Positions 1 through 9,302 of a DNA stretch of 64,000 nt are shown in pieces. Source of the DNA: Euryodendron excelsum (lineage: Eukaryota > Streptophyta > Magnoliopsida > Ericales > Pentaphylacaceae); contig CM065399.1 of the NCBI GenBank assembly GCA_033060915.1, positions 19,967,501 to 20,031,500 on the forward strand, given 5' to 3'. Under the pieces are notes generated by a model. It saw only the letters and a program-made list of their open reading frames with translations. It had not been told where the DNA came from and did not search any database. Every line of letters starts with the position of its first letter. The stretch's first letter is position 1. Made by a program: the position numbers and the translations under genes.

Positions 1-918
1 AAATACTTTCGGGAATTTTTTAATTTACGCATTTCTCAAGTCGTTTGATGGTGCGTTTCGATCAGGGAATTGAAGAAAAAGTCAACATCAGCAAAGCATC
101 AGCGAGATGCTCTAGGAGTTACCGAAAGTTACAATCTTTGAGCTATATGATGAGTAGCTTCGGGAAGTGATTTATCTGATCAAGCCATATTGATGAAAAG
201 ATTTATGGAAATGCTTTCAAAAATTACGTATTTCTCAAGTTATTTGACGGTGCATTATAACTAGGGAATTGGGAAAAAAGTTAATTTTGGCGGAGCGTCT
301 GTGAGACGCTCTAGGTACCTTTTATCGAGTCGTGGGTGTTTAGCATTGTAAGGTCCTTCTTAGGTTAAATAGGGATGTGTGACAAGACCCGCCGTTCAAT
401 ATCCTAGGACCAGTGTTGTTTTGGGGTGTGTTTGGGTTGTTAGGGGCAAAATGGTCATTTTGGCTAATTTTGGTTTAAAATGGTCAGGAATAGATCGAAG
501 TGTTATGTTAAGCGTGCAAGGTCATTCAGGGATGATCCTAGAAGAGTTTTTCATTGTTTGGCAGGATTTGCGCTGTGCTAGGGCGACCAGGGGTAAAACG
601 GTAATTTTGATCGGAGTTAGCCGAAATGGGACCGGGGTTGGACAGAATGGTGTCTTGAGTATGCCTAACTATTTATTAACACTTTGGAAAGGCAGACGTA
701 CCATATTGAGGGACTTTGAACTTTCTCAAGACGTGCCTAGAGGCCTAAGGGGCATGTTTGATTATTAGGCCTCTATAGGGCCTAATAGGCTCGAGAAGCA
801 GTTGACTGATTTGTTAGGGGTTCGAAAGTTAATTTGAGCTTGAATGTGCTTACGAAATTTTAAAAGGGAGTTTAGTCAGGCTAGAGATTGTTGAGCAGGC
901 AAAAATGAGGTGCTTACA
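1..918 (-). mobile_element. Start (U3 side) of a long LTR, family A, truncated by the window edge
   Basis: On the minus strand this begins TGTAAGCACCTCATTTTTGC at position 918 and runs off the left edge. It aligns by eye, with gaps and many substitutions, to 33075-34385: both share blocks such as TTTACGCATTTCTCAAGTC, GAGACGCTCTAGG and the end GGTGCTTACA. The TG start and the long non-coding GC-richer body fit the LTR of a Ty3 (Tat/Ogre-like) element; that lineage is inference. The open frame at 379-768 on the other strand has no recognisable protein and is taken as chance. The ~370-bp hairpin array of the second copy is missing here. Confidence 0.6.
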
Positions 919-2323
919 GTTGAATATGTCTCTTTCAATATATGTCACCAACCAGTCATTCATCCATTCATCTCCCATGCGATTATAGAGTGGATTAATC
1001 CCTAATTTAACGGGTAAATGAGTTTGAGTTGGGTAAAAAAAATTTTGAAATGGGTATTAGGTATTGGGTTTGATCGGGCAAAGTCTATTTTTAATTAGGT
1101 TAGGATAAATTTTTTTATTTTTTATTTAAATTCAATGGAAGCTGTTGACACCGCTCTGTCGTGCGTCGGTCCGCCCCTAGGTGGGGGCAAGACTTTTTCC
1201 TCATCATAAGTTACTTATATGGATTGGAGGGTTCAACTTATAACAAGTATGGAACAAGGTGTAGAGTAGGTTTTTGCCATTAGGGTCGGAGTAGGGTTTA
1301 GGCAGACTTGTCCCATATCCGACCCGATGCCACCCCTACGTACAACCATATAATTTATCCATAATATTTGTATAGAATGAAGTAGCTGAGTTATAGACTT
1401 ATCACTTTAATAAAAAATTATTCAATACTTTAAGAGCACCACGTCATATCCCACCTAACAGGTAAAAAATTCACTCGTATTGAGAGTAGGAGTAAGGACA
1501 CACGGTGTTATAGAAACACTGAATAATTTCTCTACTTTAAAACAAAGGCAAATGCTAATTAGTATTTACTCTTAGTGCACCTTTTAAGCAATCTTTATCT
1601 TGTTATGCAAAGTATTAAAAATATTATTTTCACGATTTTTAATACTGTAAACATAATTTTTTATTCTTTGTATAACCAAACAAAACTTGCTTTAAAAGTG
1701 CCCTAACTAAAACAAAACTTTGATTATAAAACTATCATCACCATTATTTTGGTGTAAAATTTTATATAAAATTCTAGAAATATATCATTTTGCGTTAAGG
1801 AATTGCCTAATTCAGTCTTATAGCTTTGTTCATAATCTGCACTTGCATATTTTCTCTGTTATGTATATGTCTTACACCTGAGAGAGGGCTGTGGATTTAG
1901 TCCTTTCCAAATTTTAAATTGTGCTCTTGTACTTGGTCAAAATCGGGTAACAATGCTTGTATTTTTATATCAAACAAACAACTCTTAAATCTAATCCGTA
2001 CTTTTCAATTATTGTTAATTCCTCTAAAACATTCAGAATATAACGAATAAGTATCGCGTTCCTTTCATTAGAATTCCTAAATTATTCTTGGTATGTATTT
2101 TGTTTTTCACTAAAAAATTAATCTTAAATTTTTTTTAAATTTGGGCAAAGCCTCTAGGAAGGCTGAGCACTACATGTATAGTTGCATAGATGCTCTATGA
2201 GCTCTAGTGAAGTCCATGTGCAAAGTGAGATAGAAGAACTAAATGTAATTATTGTCATTATTTTCTCAAATAATTAACTCCTAAATTCATTATTTAAAAG
2301 CCAAATAATTGTTGAACCCCAAC
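919..2323. other. Intergenic, AT-rich, no gene seen
   Basis: No coding frame or RNA gene is visible. A GC-richer pocket at about 1140-1340 ends in CCGACCCGATGCCACCCC, a sequence type common at ends of plant repeats, but no matching second end was found. The rest is AT-rich filler. Confidence 0.5.
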
Positions 2324-2700
2324 TTTGTTCCATGATCATCCGAACCCAAGTATTGCATGGTTAGGTGCTTAATTTGTACATCTTGAAAAATTCTAATCTT
2401 ACCCAGAGGACTGACATTTTGTTATTAAAAGTCATATAGATAAGTGTCTTGTTTTAAAGTAAAATGTCTACATATAATCACATCGTTCTGTACAAGAATT
2501 CTATATAATTTGTTCCATGATCATCCGAACCCAGGCCTTGCAAGGTTTGGTGTTCAATTCGTGTATCTTGAAAAATTCTAATCTTACTTAGAAAATATTA
2601 TTTTATTTTTACAATTAAAAGTTATCTCAGCAAGTGTCTTGTTTTTAAGGTGAAAGTACTTTGTTCAACCACATCATTCTGTACAAGAATCACGTATAAT
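2324..2700. repeat. Tandem duplication, two ~185-bp copies, upstream of the glycine-rich gene
   Basis: Copy 1 starts at 2324 and copy 2 at 2509, both with TTTGTTCCATGATCATCCGA. Both contain CTTGAAAAATTCTAATCTTA and both finish with TCTGTACAAGAAT near 2500 and 2690. The copies differ at many bases, so the duplication is not recent. It lies 440-815 bp before the glycine-rich gene ATG and may contribute to its upstream region. Confidence 0.8.
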
Positions 2701-2738
2701 ATTTTTATTTTACATTACTTGTTTGTCTATTTTCAAAA

Positions 2739-2866
2739 GTCACACGCGACGAAAGCCAAGCTATCATAGTTTTGCATGGCTTCTATGCTTGAATGGCACA
2801 GGTCGCACAAAACGAAAGCCAAGCTGTCATAGTTTTGCATGGCTTCTCTGCGCTTGAATGGCGTGA
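2739..2866. repeat. Tandem duplication, two ~63-bp copies, in the promoter region of the glycine-rich gene
   Basis: Copies at about 2739-2801 and 2802-2866 share CGAAAGCCAAGCT, CATAGTTTTGCATGGCTTCT and GCTTGAATGGC. Within each copy AAGCCA and TGGCTT form a dyad around the TTTTGCA core, so each copy could fold. They lie 170-300 bp upstream of the TATA box at 3037. Confidence 0.8.
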
Positions 2867-3036
2867 CTGACATTACTATGTACATCTTAATTATCACTTC
2901 TTTTTATTCACCTAACTCTGAAGCCATAATTCAAAGGAGTACTATTTTCGAGACTGCAAAAGCAAAGGGTCAGCGACATTAATTTTAGTCCTTTAATACC
3001 ACCACAACTGTCTACCACCACCGTCTCACTCTCATC

Positions 3037-3044
3037 TATAAATA
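3037..3044 (+). promoter_or_regulatory. TATA box of the glycine-rich protein gene
   Basis: TATAAATA followed by GCCC is a canonical plant TATA box. It is 95 bp before the ATG at 3139, which predicts a start site near 3070 and a 5' leader of about 70 nt rich in GAAAGAAAGAGAG. Confidence 0.75.
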
Positions 3045-3138
3045 GCCCAGCAAGTACGAGACACTAGTTCAGAGTCAAGTTAGCTGAAGGAACTTTGTTC
3101 TAGAGAGGGAAAGAAAGAGAGAATTTTCGAGATAGAAG

Positions 3139-3534
3139 ATGGCAAAGTGGTATGTAACATTTGTGCTTGCTGTAGTACTTGTGCATGCCACGGCAAGGAA
3201 TGTGCCAAGTACCAAGGCACCTAGTCCTAGTGAAGCCGGTGTCAATCATGAGCAAACCGACGCAGTGAATGTAGCTAATGCTACGGCACCTAACGGGAAG
3301 GGTGTCAAGGACAAAAAGTGTGGTTTTGTCTTTGCCGGCATTGGCGGCGCTGCGGGGGTTGGTGGGGTGATTCCACTGATTCCGCTTGGCGGCATTGGCG
3401 GACTTGGCGGTGTGGGTGGGGTGGGTGGTGCAGGTGGGCTTGGTGGGCTCGGAGGGGTAGGTGGCTTGGGTGGTGCAGGCGGTGTTGGCGGTGGTGCAGG
3501 CGGTGTTGGCGGTGGTGGTGGGATTCTACCTTAG
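3139..3534 (+). CDS. Secreted glycine-rich protein (cell-wall type)
   Basis: A complete 131-residue single-exon frame. Residues 1-19 are a hydrophobic signal peptide (WYVTFVLAVVLVHATA) with likely cleavage near Ala19. Residues 20-60 are polar with Pro, Ser, Thr and Asn, then a KDKKC motif holds the only cysteine (Cys61). Residues about 68-131 are a glycine-rich tail built of GGxGG and GGLGG-like steps with Val, Ala, Leu and Ile, ending GGGGILP. This is the plan of plant class-I-like cell-wall glycine-rich proteins, which are exported and may be structural; the exact member is not recognised. A TATA box sits 95 bp upstream and the ATG is the first in the leader. The purine-rich repeat DNA makes an overlapping +1 frame open (3318-3566), which is a composition shadow. 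Expression pattern and function are inferred from family only. Confidence 0.78.
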   Translation: MAKWYVTFVLAVVLVHATARNVPSTKAPSPSEAGVNHEQTDAVNVANATAPNGKGVKDKKCGFVFAGIGGAAGVGGVIPLIPLGGIGGLGGVGGVGGAGGLGGLGGVGGLGGAGGVGGGAGGVGGGGGILP

Positions 3535-6085
3535 ATTGGTCTAATTTGGTTTTTATGTTGATCTAGTTGTCGAGTTATAAGTCTTTCGTTATGGTAGGTA
3601 GTACAATCGCTTGGTATGTGCTATGTTATGTTTGTGAGGTCATTGTAGCTCTCTCTTTGGTTTTGAATGCATGCTCTTATTTCTAATATTATCAAGTGAG
3701 TTTTCAAGATCTCCTTCACTTGGGTTTCTTAAATATTTCTCCTCCTTAAATTTATCTATTTGCATGTGAAAGATTTTTACCTATACTGCTATACAGAAAG
3801 CCATTGGTGCTCCAGTAATTCAATTCTTGGTGAATAAAATACAACAAACTAAACACAGTTTGCATGGGGCATACATGTGAATCTGGCACAAGCTCCTCAA
3901 GAAGAGCCCCTCCCGTTAGGGTTTTTGGTATTCAGTAACATTTGTATGAAATGGCATGTGATTCTGTTCACGAAATATATAGGTACTACTATATACTAAC
4001 CTTTAGATATATAATATATATCCAACATGAATTCGCCCTACACTGCAATAACTTTTTGTACTGTTTTCTGAATTTGCAATGACAAATCCTATACTAAATG
4101 ACTGATATGCAGTGCATAAGCACACCATACCAGACCTTTAGGGTAGTGATCAAACTGGACAAGCTCACTGGACTCTCGGTTAAACTTGCATTATTGAATC
4201 AAAATGATAATTCTGTGATGTTCTGAGATATGGATGAAACGTCCCTTGATTAAACTTGTTTTCGATCTAATATCGTTTCTCTTTTCTCGTAGTCCAATAT
4301 GATTGGAATTCGATGGACCAACTAGTCAGTCAATCAAGCACAGTTTACCCACAGTTGATCCAAGAGGATCGCCACATGATCCATTATGATCACCGTTCGA
4401 TATCCATCATTCAATAAAGCAACATTTATCTAGCTGATCTCGAGGATCACCACATGATCCATGATGATCACTGTTTGATTTGGAGCCATCTACGGAGAGT
4501 TGAATATTTTATACATAGAATGTCACAACCCAATATGCACATGCTACAGATTCACACGACTTTATAGCCCATTCAAATAGGTATAAGTACTGTCTTCTTT
4601 CCCATGCGATGTGATATCACAACGCATAACTAAAAGCTAACCTGCAAACTATCTCATCTTTATTTACGTGCAGACAACAAGCTTTCACAATTCATCCCTT
4701 AAAAGTACAACGTGTCCCGTATTAGGCTAGATCTATACACTTCCGATGGGATCACAACATATGATAATTGTCGGATTAATACTTAGGTCAATATTATTTG
4801 AAGAGCCCAACTTTTTTAAAGCTCTAGATGCCATAGTATGACCTTACATAATTTCTACAACTTTTTTGAAAAAAATGCCCCAGTCTAGGTGAGGAAAAAG
4901 ACTCGTTAGAAAAAAAAAGGGACCTAAAATTAACTACATTAGTAAATTTTAAGAAAAAAAAAAACTAGTTAACCATAAATAAATAGACCAATTGTATGAA
5001 TGATAATTTTTTTTGGAAGCCCCAAATTTTGTAAACATTATATGCTATAGTTAAGGCCCTAATAGGTTCTATAATTTTTTTTTTAAATAGGCCTCAATCT
5101 AGATGAGATAAAAAGGCTCTAGTTAACTTCAAAAATAAAAAACTCCAATTTAACCTAAAAAAAAATAAATTGTACAAAAGAAACGAAATTAGAAAACTTT
5201 ATAGGCTATAGTTAAGCTATTATATAGTTTTCACATCTTGTTTTGAAGAAAAATCGTGGTCCAGATAAGAAAAAAGGGTGTTAAAAGTTCATATAAAATC
5301 CAGTTTAAAATTAGGCTATCTTACTCATCATTCATACTTCACAAGGTTAATATAAGCCTTTTGTTAAATAAATTATAATACTAGATCAACTTGAATCATT
5401 CGAAAGTATATATTAGGTTGAGTTTAATCTTATCCTATCCTATTGCTATATTGAAACAATTTAAAAAATTGGAAAGATGCATCTTTTAAGGGAAAATAAT
5501 AACATTGCTATATAGCAAAACATGAATTGCTATATTTGATTGCACAATTAATGCTTTTTGGGAGAACCATAAAAAAAAAAAAAAACTTTATATATAGTCA
5601 CACACCTTTTCTTTTTCATTTTTGGAAGTCTTAAAATTCTTAGAAATTTTGAAAAACATTTGTTATATTTGAAGGCAAATACTTTTTTTTTCTTCTCTCA
5701 CATAAATTTTTTGGAAGGGAAAAAATTCAAAAAAAAAAATTTCAAAAGACTAGCAAATATTGATACTAAATTTAGATACTTAATTTTGAAGTTTTATTCT
5801 TTTCTCGTATAAATGTTAGGGAAGGGCAAGACTTGAATGAATTTTGAAAAAACATTGACATATAAACATTGACATTTTATCCTTTTTCATAACTACAATT
5901 TACACTCAATCTCAATTTGTTTCCCGACTTTTCAATTGTGATAATTAAGCCCCACACTTACGATCAAGTTGCATTGTAGATCTTCTATGTTGTATTGTAG
6001 ATCTTCTATAAGTTGCCATTTGTCGAGGTGAAGAAAAATGTCCATGAGAAATTAGATTGAGATTTTGTATGAAGTGCAGGGGTTA
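3535..6085. other. Intergenic, AT-rich; short direct repeats near 4360-4480
   Basis: No convincing gene. At about 4355-4405 and 4434-4480 two ~45-bp direct copies share AGGATC, CCACATGATCCAT and ATGATCAC; several GATC-rich dyads (for example TGATCC...GGATCA) occur there. From 4900 to 5900 the DNA is poly-A/T-rich with no structure I can name. Confidence 0.5.
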
Positions 6086-6561
6086 GGGCTTGTTTGGGAA
6101 CAGTTTATTTTTAATTTTTTTTTAGTTTTTTGCTTAAAATAAGTACTTGGTGTTTGGTAACAAGTTTTTTTTAGCTTATAATAAGCTATCTTTTTTTTTT
6201 TTTTTTAACTTTTTTAGGCTAATAAGCCAAAAAGCAAAAAGAAAAATTTTGAAACTTTTTTTTGCTTATTCTATTGTAGTGAAAATTTGAAAAATAATTA
6301 ATTTTGAAAATTTTAAAAATAAATTAGTATACCATAATAATTAATGTTGAAATTTTTTTTAGCTATACAAAACAACACGAATATGTAATCTAATTTATTT
6401 TGAGGTCATTTGATCATTTTTGTATAGAAAAGCAAAAAAAACAAAAAGTTTTAAGCTAGTACCAAACATTTTAACTAAACTTTTTTTTAAGTCAACTTAT
6501 GCTTTATATTTTTTTTAAGTAGCTTACTTAATAAATACAAAAACTGTTCCCAAATGGACTC
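6086..6561 (+). mobile_element. Non-autonomous TIR DNA element, copy 1
   Basis: The left end GGGCTTGTTTGGGAACAGTT and the right end AACTGTTCCCAAATGGACTC are imperfect inverted repeats, each flanked by TA (6084-6085 and 6562-6563). There is no coding capacity. The interior is the reverse complement of the interior of the element at 47254-47680 (for example AATTTAATGTT-like and ATATTCGTG-like blocks), so the two are the same family in opposite orientation. Superfamily is not settled; the TA flank would fit a mariner-like or other MITE. Confidence 0.7.
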
Positions 6562-7400
6562 TAAGTACTAAGCCTGGGCGGTTAATTATTTTTTTGCCCA
6601 TAAAACAATCACAAGTAAAAACTAATGTTATTGAAGGTAGCGTTCATTCCTTTTTGTACTAAACTCACTTTAGTCTCTCCGTTAGATGGATAAACGGGAA
6701 TCGAAAGAAGATTCACATTATAACTTTACTAGACATATAAAGGATTAAAGTGAGATTCAATTGAAAACGTAATGATGATAAGAATAATTTAATTGTAAAA
6801 TCTAAGACTAGTAAATGGTCTAAAAGAATTTAGTAATACTACCATATTGACTAATGAGCAAATTATATTATGACATAAAAATATATCTTGTAAATTAGAT
6901 AAGGTGAGAAAATGTACTAAGACATTTTGCAATAATATATATATATATATAAGGAAAGAGATAGATACACTATGTTCTTTCCATAAGGTCACCGTATCAC
7001 ATTCATTATTATTGAATTCCTTCGATCAGACTCTTCAAGTTCCCAATCAATATAGGGATAAAGACACAAAATTAGGGGAAAATGCATTCATTTCTCTTCC
7101 ATCTTCTTTCCATAAAGTCCCTTTTCACAGAAAGAGAAAGAAAGAGAGCCAGAGACACATCTAAAGATAAGGAAAAGTAGGCACATAAATAATTTATTTT
7201 ACGACTAATTTCACAATTTAACCACAAAGGATATCGACTCAATTAAAAGAGGATGGAATTTAGGATAATTAAACAGGGATAATGACGCAATCATGGAAGA
7301 TTTCCATCAACCATAAATGGAAAAAAATGGATAATTAAAGATTTTGGTGATCCGTTCATTTATTCCTTACTACATTACAGAAGATCTCATAGTCTGCGTC
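6562..7400. other. Intergenic region upstream of the first SPH gene
   Basis: AT-rich with a short (TA)n run near 6936-6950. Small frames on both strands have no recognisable product. It probably includes the distal promoter of the SPH gene at 7453. Confidence 0.5.
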
Positions 7401-7409
7401 TATTTAAAA
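7401..7409 (+). promoter_or_regulatory. TATA-like box of SPH gene 1
   Basis: TATTTAAAA lies 52 bp before the ATG at 7453, preceded by a GC-richer CTGCGTC. This places a start site near 7430 with a short CA-rich leader (CAACAACAACAG). Confidence 0.55.
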
Positions 7410-7452
7410 AGAATGAAACATCAACAACAACAGTAGCCGAACCAAAAAAAAA

Positions 7453-7884
7453 ATGAGTCGCCTCAAAACTTACATGCTGCTGCTTGCCCTGGCACTCACC
7501 GCCGTGCACCACCAGTTGCCGGCAGCGTCAGCGCTAACCCTAGCTCAGGGCACAGTGGTCATCCTCAACCAACTCGGCGGTGATTCAATGACTGTCCGTT
7601 GCCAACCGGCAGGCGGCAATGACCTTGGCGCCCAAACCATCCAAAACGGCGCCAGTTACACCTTTAACGTCACCATAGCGGCCACGAGAAACAATTTAGT
7701 TTACGGCTGCTCCCTGAGTTCTAAAAATTTCAGTGGCCGCTTTGATCTGTTTGACGCCAGAAGAGATTGGAACATTGAAAGGTGTGGTATGAAGGATTTT
7801 CAGTGCGTTTGGCCTGTGAAAAAGGACGGAATATATTTGCTCTTCACGAAAAGAAGTGAGTATGTATTGGAGTTTCACTGGTAA
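7453..7884 (+). CDS. S-protein homologue (SPH, plant self-incompatibility S1 family), copy 1
   Basis: A complete single-exon frame of 143 residues, the usual length of the family. Residues 1-27 are a signal peptide (LLLALALTAVHHQLPAASA). The mature part carries the four family cysteines, Cys50, Cys86, Cys111 and Cys118, and family landmarks: VRCQ near 48-51, DLGAQ at 57-61, YGCSL at 84-88 and the C-terminal CVWPVKKDGIYL at 118-129. NVT (72-74) and NFS (92-94) are possible N-glycosylation sites. S1-family proteins are small secreted beta-rich proteins; the poppy stigma determinant PrsS is the one with a known role, while most plant homologues have no assigned function. The ATG is the first after the TATA-like box and follows an A-rich leader. 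The region is more GC-rich than its surroundings. Two further family members lie at 15039 and 27021 on the same strand. Confidence 0.9.
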   Translation: MSRLKTYMLLLALALTAVHHQLPAASALTLAQGTVVILNQLGGDSMTVRCQPAGGNDLGAQTIQNGASYTFNVTIAATRNNLVYGCSLSSKNFSGRFDLFDARRDWNIERCGMKDFQCVWPVKKDGIYLLFTKRSEYVLEFHW

Positions 7885-8654
7885 TAGTGATTGTGCAGAA
7901 TATATATAAAAATAAAATAAAATAATTCTGCATGTTTTGCTGAATTCATGCAGCATTTTCTCTTTAAAATGTAAAAGAATAAAGAAGTCATTCAGAGAAT
8001 TTCTTGGTTTTGATTTTATCCTTGGGGCCCCAAGAACAAGGTATCGTTGAAGACAAGGGTTTTTTTTGCAAGGGATTTTTGGAAAGGTAGTTAAATATAA
8101 GGGAAATTTTCTAAAAATTGGGGGCTATGCCAACTCTGGACCACCCCTAATTTTGTCTCTGATTGAGTTCAACTCCCTTAGTGGTGGATTTATATGGTGA
8201 TTTATGTGTGATTGCTAGGTTTGTTTGTGATTGTTAGATTTCTCAGAGAGATTAGTGACTAGTCTTCATATATTTCTCATAATGTAATTATTTACTATAA
8301 CTAACCAATAAAAAAATGGTAATTAGCTACATGACATTTTGCAGCAATCAAAATTCAGTATTTAAAAGATGGCTTTTCCACGACGAATTTCAACCTGGTC
8401 GTAAATTTTAGATGACACTTTTCTCCAACTTATTCTGAGTCCAGACTAATCTAGGTCTTTTACGTGTGCACAATATCTATAGCATAATGCAAAAAATAAT
8501 GCTTCCTCTACACTAGGTGTGGAACAAAGGGGAGTTCTCCAATTATTTTAGTACGAGGTCTCTAAATAGCTATAAAAAAAAAAAAAAAAATTCTTAGAAA
8601 TTTTAGGTCTGGTGAACTATTTCCGAAGATTCATCTATTTACTTTTAGCTGTCT
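7885..8654. other. 3' flank of SPH gene 1, intergenic
   Basis: A+T-rich AATAAAATAAAATAA at about 7910-7925 may supply the polyadenylation signal of the SPH gene. Beyond that no gene is seen; a poly-A run lies at 8574-8590 before the Ty3 element. The true left end of that element may lie in 8600-8655. Confidence 0.45.
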
Positions 8655-8783
8655 ACCACTCACTGGTAAATAGCGCAATACTTCTTCGTGAATCTCCGCT
8701 ATTTGAATATGGAACATCATAACAACGAATAGGAATGAAACGGCTATAGCTCCTATATGAACTACTGGGAAGATCACAGCGAA
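8655..8783 (-). pseudogene. nad6: Fragment of mitochondrial nad6 inside and beside an LTR (NUMT-like)
   Basis: Read on the minus strand, about 42 codons match the middle of plant mitochondrial NADH dehydrogenase subunit 6: segments FPVVHIGAIAVSFLFVVMMF and HIQIAEIHEEVLRYLPVSG are as I know them from plant nad6. The frame upstream (to 8861) and downstream (to 8631) is not nad6. The fragment is only a piece of a ~200-residue membrane subunit of complex I and has no start, so it is a pseudogene. Positions 8710-8783 are repeated in the 3' LTR (13488-13560, more diverged), while 8655-8709 occur only here. Confidence 0.85.
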
Positions 8784-9251
8784 GGGTCTCGACTCCCGAG
8801 CCTTCCCAAAAGGCAGTGTGAAACTGATGCGAGTTTCAATAAGCAAATTCAAATAGAACAATGGTCGAAAGCGAAGAAGTTAAGGTTTGAGCTGGATTAA
8901 TAAACTTGTGAGCCGGATTAATGATATGATGTGGATAGATATCATTGGACAAATGTATTAGTAGAACTGGAAATGGGGATTGCCAAGCTATAATGAGTTG
9001 TTTAGGTGGTTTAAATAGATAGTTAATAGTTACTCTGTTGTGCTTTGTTCTTAAGCACTGAAACAGAGCATGTTGTCACGTGAGGTAGTCAGTTGGTTAT
9101 GCGGTTAATCAGTTACAACTAATTCTTGTATTAGGAGCTATAAAATTGAGAATGGTCCTGGACATTCTCGTTCATTCAATATTCAATAGAATTCTATTTT
9201 CAATTCTTCATTTCAAGTTCAGCCTTCTTCTACTTAGTCAAGTTCTTACCA
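8710..9251 (+). mobile_element. 5' LTR of the degraded Ty3/gypsy element (element C)
   Basis: This pairs with 13488-14034. Both end CTTACCA and carry TATAAAA (9139-9145 here; 13922-13928 in the other copy). I count roughly two dozen substitutions by eye across the last ~370 bp, mostly transitions. The shared region starts inside the nad6 fragment at 8710, but because nad6 continues unbroken to 8655 in this copy the real LTR start is probably further left. No clean target duplication was found (GAATA at 8705-8709 versus GAAAC at 14035-14039). Confidence 0.8.
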
Positions 9252-9253
9252 TT

Positions 9254-9265
9254 TGGTATCAGAGC
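9254..9265 (+). other. Primer binding site, initiator-tRNA-Met type
   Basis: TGGTATCAGAGC, two bases after the 5' LTR end, is the standard site complementary to the 3' end of plant initiator tRNA-Met used by many LTR retrotransposons. It fixes the plus orientation of element C. Confidence 0.9.
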
Positions 9266-9302
9266 GGCGGTCCTCCGGCCGGTGACAATATTGAAGGTGG
9301 AA

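Noticed and set aside
3318..3566. Cys/Trp/Arg-rich 82-residue frame overlapping the glycine-rich gene
   Set aside because: It is the +1 shadow of GGN repeats in the glycine-rich gene; Trp and Cys arise from TGG and TGT in that register.
7696..7956. Minus-strand frame over SPH gene 1
   Set aside because: Antisense shadow of the SPH coding region without its own motifs.
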